DNA of 64,000 nt from Paraburkholderia metrosideri (GTDB taxonomy: Bacteria; Pseudomonadota; Gammaproteobacteria; Burkholderiales; Burkholderiaceae), in contig NZ_CAJHCP010000001.1 in the NCBI RefSeq assembly GCF_904848625.1, positions 558,001 through 622,000 on the forward strand. Reading direction: 5' to 3'. The translations under genes were made by a program, and so were the position numbers. Shown here piece by piece: positions 15,430 through 24,443 of the stretch. The notes under the pieces were generated by a model. The model was not told where the DNA came from. It made no database searches and saw only the letters and a program-made list of their open reading frames with translations. The stretch's first letter is position 1; the number at the start of each line of letters is the position of its first letter.

Positions 15430-15799
15430 AACTGCTTCTGGCCGGTCCACCGGTGGCCAGTCCATCGGCAAACTGAATCCGTCGGCGCTGCGAAAATCCG
15501 CGCCGATCTTTGCAGCACTTGGCGACGAAACGCGTCTACGGCTGATCGCCGTATTGTGCGCGGGCACGGCCATGTCGATCGCGCAACTGACGGCCGGCAC
15601 GGACATCACGCGACAATCGGTGACGCAGCATTTGCAGGTGCTGGCCAACGCGGGACTGGTGCGGGACGTGAAGGTGGGACGTGAGCGTCTGTGGGAATTC
15701 GAAGCCGCTCACCTCGACGACGCACGTCGCGCGCTCGATGTGATCTCGCAGCAGTGGGACCACGCGTTGTCGCGATTGAAGGCGATGGTGGAGGAGTGA
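15413..15799 (+). CDS. ArsR-family transcriptional regulator
   Basis: A 128-residue winged-helix protein. The core IFAALGDETRLRLIAVL is followed by the recognition helix (SVTQHLQVLANAGLV) and the wing (VGRERLWEFE). No cysteine pair of metal-sensing ArsR proteins is present, so it probably answers to another signal. It overlaps the upstream SRPBCC gene by 17 bp (translational coupling) and most likely binds the twin ATATGCA dyads in front of the operon. Confidence 0.9.
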   Translation: MSPTVKTASGRSTGGQSIGKLNPSALRKSAPIFAALGDETRLRLIAVLCAGTAMSIAQLTAGTDITRQSVTQHLQVLANAGLVRDVKVGRERLWEFEAAHLDDARRALDVISQQWDHALSRLKAMVEE

Positions 15800-15818
15800 G
15801 GCAGACTTAGGCAGACTC

Positions 15819-15847
15819 GGGCAGACCCAAATGAAACCGGTCTGCCC
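15819..15847. terminator. Hairpin between the convergent arsR-type gene and porin
   Basis: GGGCAGACC (15819-15827) pairs perfectly with GGTCTGCCC (15839-15847) over an 11-base loop. A second stem GGCGCG/CGCGCC follows at about 15852-15872. Position between convergent genes suggests a bidirectional terminator, but no clear T-run is present. Confidence 0.45.
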
Positions 15848-15886
15848 CGACCGGCGCGCTTTTCACACGCGCCGTGTTCGAATGCG

Positions 15887-17053
15887 TCAGAACTTGTGAC
15901 GCAGCGCGACGCGCACAGCAACCTGGGTATCCGTCGATGACGGCGCCTGGGTGCCCGGAATAAACGCGTTGTCGAGAATCGACTGGGTCGAGTCGCCCGC
16001 GACCTTCTGATACACGCCCTGCACATAGACGTCGGTGCGCTTGCTGATGTTGTAGTCCGCCATCAGACCCACCGAGTGAATCTTCGGTTTGACGTTACCC
16101 GACGAAGCGTCGTAGTTCACCAGCGAGTACACATACTGCGCGCCGACAAAGAACGCCGGCGTGAGCTGGTATTTGCCGTTCACCTCGAAGTTCTGGTACC
16201 TCAGCGTATTCAGTTGGCCGCCCTCTGCGACGAGCGGCAGGCCGATGTAGCCATTGCCGGTCGGGTCGTTGTAGGTCGAGTTGGTGTACGCAAAACCCGC
16301 GGTTGCCGAGCCGAACGTGTAATTGATACCACCGCCAAATATCCGCATGCGTCCGGCGATAAAACTCGCGTCGTTTGCGGTGATCGCGCCCGTAGAGCCC
16401 ACGCCCGGATTGTTCGCCTGCAGATAGGCCGCCGCGACCAGCAGGCCGCCGTTCACATACTGACCGCCGAAGCTGTATGCGCGGTTGTTCGCGAAGTTGG
16501 TGTCGTTGCTGAAGCTGTACACGCCGCCAAACTGGAAGCCCGCGATGTTCGGGCTCGCGTATTTAACGCTATTGCCAAGCCGGAATGAGTTGTCGGTGTT
16601 GTCGTTGTCGTACGGATGCGCAAACAGGTAACCAGCCCAGTTGCCGTTCGCCGTGGTCTGCGCAAGGTAATCGACCACCGAATCGTACTGCCGGCCGAGC
16701 GTCAGTGTGCCGTAACTGTCGTTACTCAGACCCACATAAGCCTGCCGCCCGAACAGCCGGCCACCCTGGCCGAGCTTTCCTGACCCGACGTCGAAGCCGT
16801 TTTCGAGCTGGAACACGGCCTTGTTGCCGCCGCCCAGATCTTCAGAACCCTTCATGCCCCAGCGGCTGCCTTGCGCATAGCCGCTTGCCATTTCCCAGAC
16901 GGCGCCGCCTTTGACGTTATTCGTGTAGTCGATCCCTTCGTCGAGCACGCCGTACAGGGTCACGCTGCTTTGCGCAAAGGCGGACGTGGCCGCCAGCGAC
17001 GCGAGCGTCGTGAATGCAGCGAGGGTGGCGCGGGCAAGTTGGTTCTTTTTCAT
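15887..17053 (-). CDS. General porin, Burkholderia OmpC-like trimeric type
   Basis: A 388-residue outer-membrane porin. A signal peptide ends at TSAFA before [13 protein letters not shown], the typical mature start of this family. The turn motif GSRWGMKGSEDLGGG, the strand GLSNDSYGTLTLGRQYD and the terminal RVALRHKF, with Phe as last residue for BAM recognition, are visible. It passes small hydrophilic solutes. It stands alone; the next gene (aldehyde dehydrogenase) is divergent, so this porin could serve the catabolic cluster. GGAG precedes the ATG. Confidence 0.93.
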   Translation of the reverse strand: MKKNQLARATLAAFTTLASLAATSAFAQSSVTLYGVLDEGIDYTNNVKGGAVWEMASGYAQGSRWGMKGSEDLGGGNKAVFQLENGFDVGSGKLGQGGRLFGRQAYVGLSNDSYGTLTLGRQYDSVVDYLAQTTANGNWAGYLFAHPYDNDNTDNSFRLGNSVKYASPNIAGFQFGGVYSFSNDTNFANNRAYSFGGQYVNGGLLVAAAYLQANNPGVGSTGAITANDASFIAGRMRIFGGGINYTFGSATAGFAYTNSTYNDPTGNGYIGLPLVAEGGQLNTLRYQNFEVNGKYQLTPAFFVGAQYVYSLVNYDASSGNVKPKIHSVGLMADYNISKRTDVYVQGVYQKVAGDSTQSILDNAFIPGTQAPSSTDTQVAVRVALRHKF

Positions 17054-17344
17054 CGAGAGCTCCAGATGTTGGTATGAGCGGCCCTTTGCGGCTTGAGCTG
17101 GCCTGATCCGGATCGAATCTGGCGGGCCGCTGCTTTTTTACGAAGCCCGGATTTTGCATATCGAGATGGGTTTCACGTATGAGGCAAATCCCTGGATAAA
17201 CATGATTTTTTCGAATGTTTGTCCAGAAAATTATTCGCTTGTGGCCCGCGGTGCCGAGGAGAAAAATTCCAATCATTCCCCTTTGGCATGAAATCGAGTG
17301 CCAGGGACCATGCGGTTTTTGCACCCAGCATCTCAGGAGACGAC

Positions 17345-18769
17345 ATGCGACTCGATCGGAATTTTGCTAACGGCCGGTTTATTGAACCGGCAAGCGACGA
17401 GCTCATCGCCGTCTACAACCCGGCCACAGGGGCCGCCATTGCGCACGTCACGGGCGCGACGCAGGCCGAGGCGATTGCAGCCGTCGACGCTGCAGCCGTT
17501 GCACAAAAGGGTTGGCGCAAACTGCCTTCCGCCGAGCGCGCGGTCTATCTGCACAAACTCGCCGACGCGCTGACCGAATGCGCGCCGAGCATCGGCGCAG
17601 CGCTCGCGCTGGAGTCGGGAAAAAGCGTCGCGGACGCGACCAACGAGGCGATTTACGCCGGCCAGATCACCCGCTATCACGCTGAGTGGGCGCGCCGCAT
17701 TGAAGGCGAAGTGATTCCGAGCGATACGCGCGACGAAAATCTCGTGCTGCATCGCGAGCCGATCGGCGTAGTGGCCTGCCTGATTCCGTTCAACTATCCG
17801 GTCTATACGTTCATGCGCAAGGTCGCGCCTGCGTTGATCGCCGGTAATACGGTGGTGGTGCGCCCGAGCAACAACACCCCGACCTCCGCATTCGAAATCG
17901 CCAAAGCCGTCGAGAAAGCCGGTTTGCCTGCGGGCGTCGTGAACATTCTCGCGATGAATCATGCAACCGCCGAAGCACTGTGCACGCATCCGAAGATCGG
18001 CATGATTACGCTGACCGGCAGCGTCGGTGCCGGTCGCAAAGTGCTCGATTACTGCAAGGCGAACATTGCGAAGCCGTCGCTCGAACTGGGCGGCAAGACG
18101 CCCGCGATCATCGAAGCGGATGCCGATCTGCAAAAAGCCGCGCGTGAACTCGTCGCGTCGAAAACCACCCACTGTGGCCAGCTTTGCACGGCCATCGAAC
18201 GTGTTTATGTGCATGAAAGCGTGCATGACCGTTTCGTCGCGCTGCTGAAACAGCAGATGAGCGCGGTGGAATTTGGCGACCGCAGCGAACAGCCTTCGCT
18301 GATGGGACCGCTCGTCAACGAAGCATCGCGTCAAGCGATTCACGCAATGGTGAAACGCGCTATCGCAGAAGGCGCGAAGCTCGAAACCGGCGGCAAGCTG
18401 CCGTCGGGTGAGGGCTTTTTCTATCCGGCCACGTTGCTAACGAATTGCCATCAGGACATGGAGATCATCCAGGAAGAAACCTTCGGCCCGATCATGCCGG
18501 TCGTCAAATACAGCACGCTCGACGAGGCGCTGGAGATGGCGAACGACCACCAGTTCGGTTTGTCGTCGGTGCTGTATACGGAGAACTATCGCGGGGCGAT
18601 GAAGGTCGCCAACGGCATCGAGGCAGGCGAGTTGTACGTGAACCGCACGCCTGCCGATCCGTATCAAGGCTTCCACGCCGGTTGGAAACGCTCGGGTCTC
18701 GGCGGCGACGACGGCAAGCACGGCATGCTCGAATTCACGCAGACCCGTCTCGTCGTCATGAAGTACTGA
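17345..18769 (+). CDS. NAD-dependent aldehyde dehydrogenase, AldA-like
   Basis: A 474-residue aldehyde dehydrogenase. The cofactor-site segment reads LIPFNYPVYTFMRKVAPAL, the general-base Glu lies in LELGGK, and the catalytic Cys in THCGQLCTAIERVYV. The C-terminal GFHAGWKRSGLGGDDGKHG resembles lactaldehyde dehydrogenase AldA. The frame is open for 42 codons upstream, but CAGGAG just before 17345 decides the start. It leads a cluster with an MFS carrier, an enolase-superfamily enzyme and a GMC oxidoreductase, so it probably oxidises an aldehyde to the acid used by the enolase-type enzyme. The substrate is unknown. Confidence 0.9.
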   Translation: MRLDRNFANGRFIEPASDELIAVYNPATGAAIAHVTGATQAEAIAAVDAAAVAQKGWRKLPSAERAVYLHKLADALTECAPSIGAALALESGKSVADATNEAIYAGQITRYHAEWARRIEGEVIPSDTRDENLVLHREPIGVVACLIPFNYPVYTFMRKVAPALIAGNTVVVRPSNNTPTSAFEIAKAVEKAGLPAGVVNILAMNHATAEALCTHPKIGMITLTGSVGAGRKVLDYCKANIAKPSLELGGKTPAIIEADADLQKAARELVASKTTHCGQLCTAIERVYVHESVHDRFVALLKQQMSAVEFGDRSEQPSLMGPLVNEASRQAIHAMVKRAIAEGAKLETGGKLPSGEGFFYPATLLTNCHQDMEIIQEETFGPIMPVVKYSTLDEALEMANDHQFGLSSVLYTENYRGAMKVANGIEAGELYVNRTPADPYQGFHAGWKRSGLGGDDGKHGMLEFTQTRLVVMKY

Positions 18770-18940
18770 AAGCATTGAAGTACTGAAGTTCAAAACCGAA
18801 GCGGCGCGCGTCGCACTTACATCACAAAAATCCCGGCGCGCGCTCTTTTCAATCCCTGAAAACGCAGCCTGCGTGCTGCCAATCCAAAACAAAACACATT
18901 GGAGACCCGGCCTTTCGCTGCGTCTCTCAGGAGCGCTCAC

Positions 18941-20263
18941 GTGTCGTCACAGCCCGTTCAAACCCATGCAGCGTCCGCATTAGGCGACGCACAAGCCGCG
19001 TTGGACAAAACCAAGGCGCAACGCTATATCCAGTTGATGCTGCTGGTGCTCGCCGCCGGCGCAATCTATCCGATCCTGTATCTGCGGCAGGTTTATCAGC
19101 CGACGATGCTCGAAGTGTTCCACATTACCGATAGTCAACTGGGCTATCTGTATTCGTCGCTGGGCACCATTTTTCTGCTGAGTTATCTGCCGAGCGGCTG
19201 GCTGGCCGACCGGATTGCACCGCGTCTGCTGATCTGCTTCTCGCTGATCGCGACAGGCCTGCTGGGGCTGCTGTATTCGACCGCACCGTCGTTTCACATC
19301 CTGATGCTGATCTTCGGCGGCTGGGGTGTGTCGACGGGATTGACGTTCTGGGCGGCTGTGATCAAGCGCGTGACGATGATCGCCGGTTCGCAGGAGCAGG
19401 GCCGTTTCTTCGGCCTGCTCGACGGCGGACGCGGGCTGATCGAAGCGATGCTCGCCACCATCGCCATCACGCTGTTTGCGTGGGTCACGCAGACTAAAGG
19501 CGAGCCGGTCGCAGTCGGCTTCAAGATGGTCGTCTACCTGTACGCGTTTCTTTGCATTGCACTGGGCGTCGTGCTCGCGCTGGTCAAAGATCCACAAGGT
19601 ACGCAAGACGCAGTGGCCAATCGCTCGGCGCGCCAACGCAGCAACGTGCTGGTCGAATTGAAAGCACTCGCGTCCATTCCCGAGTTGTGGCTCGTCGCGG
19701 CCATCGTGTTCTGCGGTTATCAGGTGTTCTGGGCGACCTACAGTTTTTCCGCGTATCTGCATGAAGGCGACATCGGACTCACGGTCGTGATGGCCGGCAC
19801 GATCACCACGTTGAAATTGTGGATGCGTCCTATCGGCGGCATTGGCGGTGGCTTTCTGGGTGACCGCTATTCGAAGGTATCGGTGCTGGTTATTGCGCTC
19901 TTTCTCGCCGCGCTGTCGTTGCTTGGACTGATGGCCGCGCCGCGCATTTCGAGCCATGTACTGCTGGTTTTCCTCGTGCTGTTCATCGGCATTCTGACTT
20001 ACGCGATTCGTGGCCTGTACTGGTCGTTGCTCGATCGCTGCAATATTCCGGCTACCACGATGGGCCTCGCGATCGGCCTGATCTCCGTACTCGGTTATTC
20101 GCCGGATGTGTTCCTGCCGTTGATCAACGGCTATCTGACGCAGACGTTCCCCGGCGTCTTCGGCTATCAACTGTACTTCGGCTATGTAGCCGTCATGGCG
20201 GCGCTCGGCGGTTTTGCCGGGCTCGCGCTGAGAAACATGCTTAACCGTCAAGAAGGTGCGTAA
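18941..20263 (+). CDS. MFS transporter of the catabolic cluster
   Basis: A 440-residue inner-membrane carrier with about 12 hydrophobic segments. The MFS loop motif appears as GWLADRIAPRLL after TM2. I chose the GTG at 18941, preceded by CAGGAG at the right distance; a TTG at 18899 is the longer option. It ends directly before the enolase-superfamily gene (TAA then ATG with no gap), so the two are translated together. The substrate is presumably the acid or sugar derivative handled by the neighbouring enzymes. Confidence 0.86.
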   Translation: MSSQPVQTHAASALGDAQAALDKTKAQRYIQLMLLVLAAGAIYPILYLRQVYQPTMLEVFHITDSQLGYLYSSLGTIFLLSYLPSGWLADRIAPRLLICFSLIATGLLGLLYSTAPSFHILMLIFGGWGVSTGLTFWAAVIKRVTMIAGSQEQGRFFGLLDGGRGLIEAMLATIAITLFAWVTQTKGEPVAVGFKMVVYLYAFLCIALGVVLALVKDPQGTQDAVANRSARQRSNVLVELKALASIPELWLVAAIVFCGYQVFWATYSFSAYLHEGDIGLTVVMAGTITTLKLWMRPIGGIGGGFLGDRYSKVSVLVIALFLAALSLLGLMAAPRISSHVLLVFLVLFIGILTYAIRGLYWSLLDRCNIPATTMGLAIGLISVLGYSPDVFLPLINGYLTQTFPGVFGYQLYFGYVAVMAALGGFAGLALRNMLNRQEGA

Positions 20264-21481
20264 ATGAAAATTGTCTCGCTCGAAACGCATATCGTCGCTG
20301 TTCCGCCGCCGCACGTTGGCGGCATGTACTGGATCTTCGTCAAGCTCAAGACCGATTGCGGGATTGAGGGTGTCGGCGAAATCTATTCGGCGACGTTTCA
20401 TCCGAAAGCGATGGCCCCCATCATCGACGACGTATTCGGCCGCTATCTGCTGGACCGTGATCCGCATCATATCGAGCGGCTCTGGCGCGAAGCGTATTCG
20501 AGCGGTTTCACGCAACGTCCCGATCTGACCATGATGGGCGTGGTTAGCGGTCTGGAAATGGCGTGCTGGGACATTATCGGCAAGGCGGCTAACAAGCCGG
20601 TGTATGAGTTGCTCGGCGGCATGGTGAATCAGCGGCTGCGTTCATACACGTATCTGTATCCGAAGAACAGTCGTGGCGAATACGACTACGACGATCCCGA
20701 TCTCGCTGCCGAATGCGCGCTTGAAAACGTCAAGCGCGGCTTTACCGCCGTGAAGTTCGATCCGGCTGGACCGTACACCGCGTATTCGGGACATCAACTG
20801 TCGATGGAAGTACTCGACCGTTGCGAAACCTTCTGCCGGCGCGTGCGTGAAGCAGTGGGTAACAAGGCCGATCTGCTGTTCGGTACGCACGGTCAGATGG
20901 TGCCGTCGTCCGCGATCCGGCTGGCGAAGCGGCTCGAAAAATACGATCCGTTGTGGTTCGAAGAGCCGGTGCCCCCAGGCCAGGAAGGTGCAATGGCGCA
21001 AGTCGCGCAGCACACCAGCATTCCGATTGCCGCTGGCGAACGGCTCACCACCAAGTATGAATTCTTCAAACTGCTCGAAGCGGGCGCCGCATCGATTCTG
21101 CAATTGAACGTGGCACGCGTGGGCGGTTTGCTGGAAGCCAAGAAAGTCGCGACGCTGGCCGAGGTGTACTACGCGCAAATCGCGCCGCATCTGTACAACG
21201 GGCCGATTGGCGCAGCGGCGAGCATTCAGCTTGCGACCTGTACACCGAACTTCCTGATTCAGGAAAGCATCGGCACGTGGGACGGTTTCCATGCGGCCGT
21301 ATTGAAGAAACCGATTCAATGGGAAGACGGCTACATCATTCCTTCGCAGGAACCTGGCCTCGGCGTCGAATTGAACATGGAAGTGGTGAAACAGCACACG
21401 CCGTATACCGGCGAGCGTCTGCATCTGCAAATGGCCGCACAACCCGCCGACGTGAAAGATCTCGCGCCGGCCAGGGGTTGA
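20264..21481 (+). CDS. Enolase-superfamily dehydratase/cycloisomerase with altered first metal ligand
   Basis: A 405-residue protein of the mandelate racemase/mannonate dehydratase branch: an N-terminal capping domain (1-125) and a TIM barrel. Glu233 (WFEEPVPP), Glu259 (AAGERLTTKYEF) and His309 (IAPHLYNGP) fit the second and third metal ligands and the C-terminal base. Where the family has D-x-H-G/H on the third strand, this protein reads G-T-H-G (Gly207, His209), so the first Asp ligand is missing. From memory, a similar FGTHGQ motif occurs in 3,6-anhydro-L-galactonate cycloisomerase-like proteins, which pair with an aldehyde dehydrogenase as here; I hold this loosely. The substrate is unknown. 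Confidence 0.86.
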   Translation: MKIVSLETHIVAVPPPHVGGMYWIFVKLKTDCGIEGVGEIYSATFHPKAMAPIIDDVFGRYLLDRDPHHIERLWREAYSSGFTQRPDLTMMGVVSGLEMACWDIIGKAANKPVYELLGGMVNQRLRSYTYLYPKNSRGEYDYDDPDLAAECALENVKRGFTAVKFDPAGPYTAYSGHQLSMEVLDRCETFCRRVREAVGNKADLLFGTHGQMVPSSAIRLAKRLEKYDPLWFEEPVPPGQEGAMAQVAQHTSIPIAAGERLTTKYEFFKLLEAGAASILQLNVARVGGLLEAKKVATLAEVYYAQIAPHLYNGPIGAAASIQLATCTPNFLIQESIGTWDGFHAAVLKKPIQWEDGYIIPSQEPGLGVELNMEVVKQHTPYTGERLHLQMAAQPADVKDLAPARG

Positions 21482-21540
21482 AGCCAGCCCACGCTTTTAT
21501 ACGCATTCAATAGATTGAGCGCCTGCGGGCGACATAGAGC

Positions 21541-23202
21541 ATGAATTACGACTACATCATTGTCGGCGCGGGTTCGGCGGGCTGCATTCTCGCCAATCGT
21601 CTGTCGGCGTCGGGACACTATTCGGTGCTGCTGCTCGAAGCGGGCGGCAAGGACAGCTCGTTCTGGTTCAAGATTCCAGTGGGTTTCACGAAGACGTACT
21701 ACAACGAAACCTACAACTGGATGTACTACAGCGAACCGGAAAAAGAACTCGACAACCGGCCGATCTATTGTCCGCGCGGCAAGGTGCAGGGCGGTTCAGG
21801 TTCGATCAACGCGATGATCTTCGTGCGCGGCCAGCCGCACGATTTCGACGATTGGGCTGCCGCCGGCAATGCGGGTTGGGCGTTTCGCGACGTGCTGCCG
21901 TATTTCCGCAAGCTCGAATCGCATCCGCTGGGCAATACGGAATATCACGGCGCTAACGGCCCGATCAGCATTTCGCCGATGAAAGACGCGGCGCATCCAA
22001 TCTGCCATGTGTTCCTGAAAGGGTGTGATCAGGCGGGCTATCAGCGCAGTGACGATTTCAATGGCGCGCAATTCGAAGGCGCGGGTATCTACGACGTGAA
22101 TACGCGTCGTGGCCAGCGCTCGTCGAGCAGCTTCGAGTATCTGCATCCGGCGTTGTCGCGCGAGAACCTGCGTGTCGAACGTGACGTGCTGGTCAACCGC
22201 GTGCTATTCGACGGCAACCAGCGAGCGATTGGCGTGAGCGTCATGCAGAACGGCGTCGCCCGGCGATTCGTGGCGAATCGCGAGGTGATCCTGTCCGCGG
22301 GAGCGGTCGATTCGCCGAAGCTGCTGCAATTGTCGGGTGTGGGCGACAGCGCGCTGCTAAACAGGCATCGCATTGCGCTCGTCAAGGACTTGCCCGCAGT
22401 CGGGCAGAACCTTCAGGACCATCTGTGCGTGAGCTTCTACTATCGTTCGAACATGAAGACGTTGAACGACGAGATGCGGCCATTGCTCGGCAAGCTCAAA
22501 CTCGGTCTGCAATATCTGCTCACACGTAAAGGGCCGCTGGCGATGAGCGTGAACCAGTCGGGCGGCTTCTTTAAAGGCAGCGAGAAAGAGGCGCAACCGA
22601 ATTTGCAGTTGTACTTCAACCCGCTGTCGTACCGGATTCCAAAGAGCAATAAGGCGAATCTCGAACCGGAGCCGTATTCGGGCTTTCTGCTGGCGTTCAA
22701 TCCATGCCGGCCGACCAGCCGTGGCTCGATTGAAATCGCGTCGAATCGCGCCGAAGACGCCGCGAAGATCCGCATTAATGCGCTGACCACCGAGAAGGAT
22801 ATCGACGAGGTGATCCAGGGGTGCGAACTGGTGCGTAAGGTGATGTCGTCACCGGCACTGCAGGCCGTTACTATCGAGGAAATCTCGCCGGGACCGCAGG
22901 TGAATACGCGTGAAGGCTTTCTGCAGTATTTCCGCGAACAATCGGGTTCGATCTATCACCTGTGTGGTTCGTGCGCGATGGGTGACGATCCGCGTACGTC
23001 GGTGGTCGATGCGCGTTTGCGCGTGCATGGGATCAGCGGTTTGCGCGTGGTCGATGCATCGATTTTCCCGAACATCACGTCGGGCAATATCAATGCGCCA
23101 ACCATGATGGTGGCGGAGAAAGGCGCTGAGATGATTCTCGAAGACGCGCTGAGCCAATCGGTGTGTCAACCTGTGGTGGCGGACATGGCGGCTGCGGCCT
23201 GA
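21541..23202 (+). CDS. GMC-family FAD oxidoreductase
   Basis: A 553-residue flavoenzyme of the glucose-methanol-choline family. It has the FAD-binding start [20 protein letters not shown], the GMC signature region [18 protein letters not shown], the substrate-domain segment [17 protein letters not shown], and the C-terminal His/Asn pair in [10 protein letters not shown] and [17 protein letters not shown]. It probably oxidises an alcohol to an aldehyde, upstream in the pathway of the aldehyde dehydrogenase in the same cluster. The gap from the enolase-type gene is 59 bp on the same strand. Confidence 0.92.
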   Translation: MNYDYIIVGAGSAGCILANRLSASGHYSVLLLEAGGKDSSFWFKIPVGFTKTYYNETYNWMYYSEPEKELDNRPIYCPRGKVQGGSGSINAMIFVRGQPHDFDDWAAAGNAGWAFRDVLPYFRKLESHPLGNTEYHGANGPISISPMKDAAHPICHVFLKGCDQAGYQRSDDFNGAQFEGAGIYDVNTRRGQRSSSSFEYLHPALSRENLRVERDVLVNRVLFDGNQRAIGVSVMQNGVARRFVANREVILSAGAVDSPKLLQLSGVGDSALLNRHRIALVKDLPAVGQNLQDHLCVSFYYRSNMKTLNDEMRPLLGKLKLGLQYLLTRKGPLAMSVNQSGGFFKGSEKEAQPNLQLYFNPLSYRIPKSNKANLEPEPYSGFLLAFNPCRPTSRGSIEIASNRAEDAAKIRINALTTEKDIDEVIQGCELVRKVMSSPALQAVTIEEISPGPQVNTREGFLQYFREQSGSIYHLCGSCAMGDDPRTSVVDARLRVHGISGLRVVDASIFPNITSGNINAPTMMVAEKGAEMILEDALSQSVCQPVVADMAAAA

Positions 23203-23230
23203 CTGGCCCGCTTATTTCGTCTGAGGCAGA

Positions 23231-23310
23231 GGACTCAACTCAACGGACTCAACTCAACGGACTCAACCCAGCGGACTCAACCCAGCGGACTCAACCCAGC
23301 GGACTCAACT
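23231..23310. repeat. 14-bp tandem repeats running into the LysR 3' end
   Basis: Units GGACTCAACTCAAC and GGACTCAACCCAGC are repeated head to tail at least five times between the GMC stop and the LysR gene. The array crosses the LysR stop codon at 23291, so the last LysR residues (about GSLSQLSPLG) are encoded by repeat-derived sequence. The copy number is likely to vary between strains. Confidence 0.7.
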
Positions 23311-24250
23311 GACTCAGCGAACCCAACGGCGCCGATTCCGACGAATCGAGCGCCCGTTCACTCAGCCAGATTTCCTGTTGCAGCCAGTCGCGGAACAGCG
23401 CGACGTGCGGCAATTCTTCCTGTTTGTGCTTCTCGCGCGTCACCAGCCAATAAGACTGATGCCCATCAACGTGCGTATTCAGCACCTGTACGAGTTGCCC
23501 ATCGGCCAGTTCCCGCGCGATCATGTGGCGATCGGCAATGGTGACGCCGAGGCCGTCAATGGCCGCACGAATCGCGTGATCCAGCAGATCGAATTCATAA
23601 CCGCCGCGTGTGTCGACATTGTCGATGCCGGCTGCTTTCAGCCAGTGCTGCCAGGTGAGATAGCGCTGATCCGCACTCGCCAGCACGTGCAGTAACGTGA
23701 ACTGATTCAGATCGATCGCTGCGCGGCCCGCCTGACGCGCGAGCAGACCCGGTGCGCACACCGCAATGTGCCGTTCGTTCATCAGCAGACGATTGTCGAA
23801 ACCTTCCCATTCACCATTGCCAAAACGGATCGCGCAATCGAGTACGCCGGATTCGGCCAGGTTGTCGTCGATGCGTGTCGACAGGCTCAGTTCAAGATGG
23901 GGATACGCGTCGCGCAGGCGCCCAAGGCGCGGCATCAGCCAGCGGCTGGTGAAGGTGGGAGGCGCATTGATCCGCAGACGGTTACGGTGCGTTTTCTCCT
24001 GCAAACTGCGCACGGTCAGCTCGATCCGGTCGAACGATTGCTGGAGCGCTTGCAGCAGGATACGGCCCGCAGCCGAGAGTTCCAGATGATGATGGTGACG
24101 CTGCAAGAGCGTCTCGCCGAGTTGCGCCTCGAGTTGCCGCACTTGCCGGCTGACCGCGCTTTGCGTGACGTTCAGCAATTCCGCGGCACGTGTGAAGCTG
24201 CCCGTGCGGCCAGCCACTTCAAAGGCTTTTAGCGCATTCAGCGCGGGCAT
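23291..24250 (-). CDS. LysR-type regulator, GcvA-like
   Basis: A 319-residue regulator with an N-terminal winged helix (PALNALKAFEVAGRTGSFTRAAELLNVTQSAVS, DNA-contact helix near residues 30-45) and a periplasmic-binding-like effector domain. The wording of the HTH resembles the GcvA/AmpR group. I prefer the ATG at 24250; a TTG at 24262 would add four residues. It is convergent with the GMC gene and probably controls the catabolic cluster at 17.3-23.2 kb. The C-terminus runs into a tandem DNA repeat. Confidence 0.88.
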   Translation of the reverse strand: MPALNALKAFEVAGRTGSFTRAAELLNVTQSAVSRQVRQLEAQLGETLLQRHHHHLELSAAGRILLQALQQSFDRIELTVRSLQEKTHRNRLRINAPPTFTSRWLMPRLGRLRDAYPHLELSLSTRIDDNLAESGVLDCAIRFGNGEWEGFDNRLLMNERHIAVCAPGLLARQAGRAAIDLNQFTLLHVLASADQRYLTWQHWLKAAGIDNVDTRGGYEFDLLDHAIRAAIDGLGVTIADRHMIARELADGQLVQVLNTHVDGHQSYWLVTREKHKQEELPHVALFRDWLQQEIWLSERALDSSESAPLGSLSQLSPLG

Positions 24251-24443
24251 TTTGCGTTTCAAGATTTTCAGCCGGGGAGGGTGACGCGCGACGGCGCGAA
24301 CTCCCCGTATTTTACTTGCTTGCCCGCGTGGCGCCTGACGGACCGTGCTGCGTGTTGTACATGTGCAGCATCGCCACGATCGCCACGCGTCGCGCGGGCA
24401 ACGCGTCTTTCAACGCGTGCTCAGGCGGAACTCAGTAAGCGAC

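Noticed and set aside
18980..20515. A 511-codon minus-strand frame opposite the MFS gene
   Set aside because: Antisense of a hydrophobic protein gives a Gln/Arg/His-rich string; no domain or ribosome site.
23231..23310. The 14-bp tandem array as a CRISPR
   Set aside because: Units are adjacent with no unique spacers and no cas gene is near.
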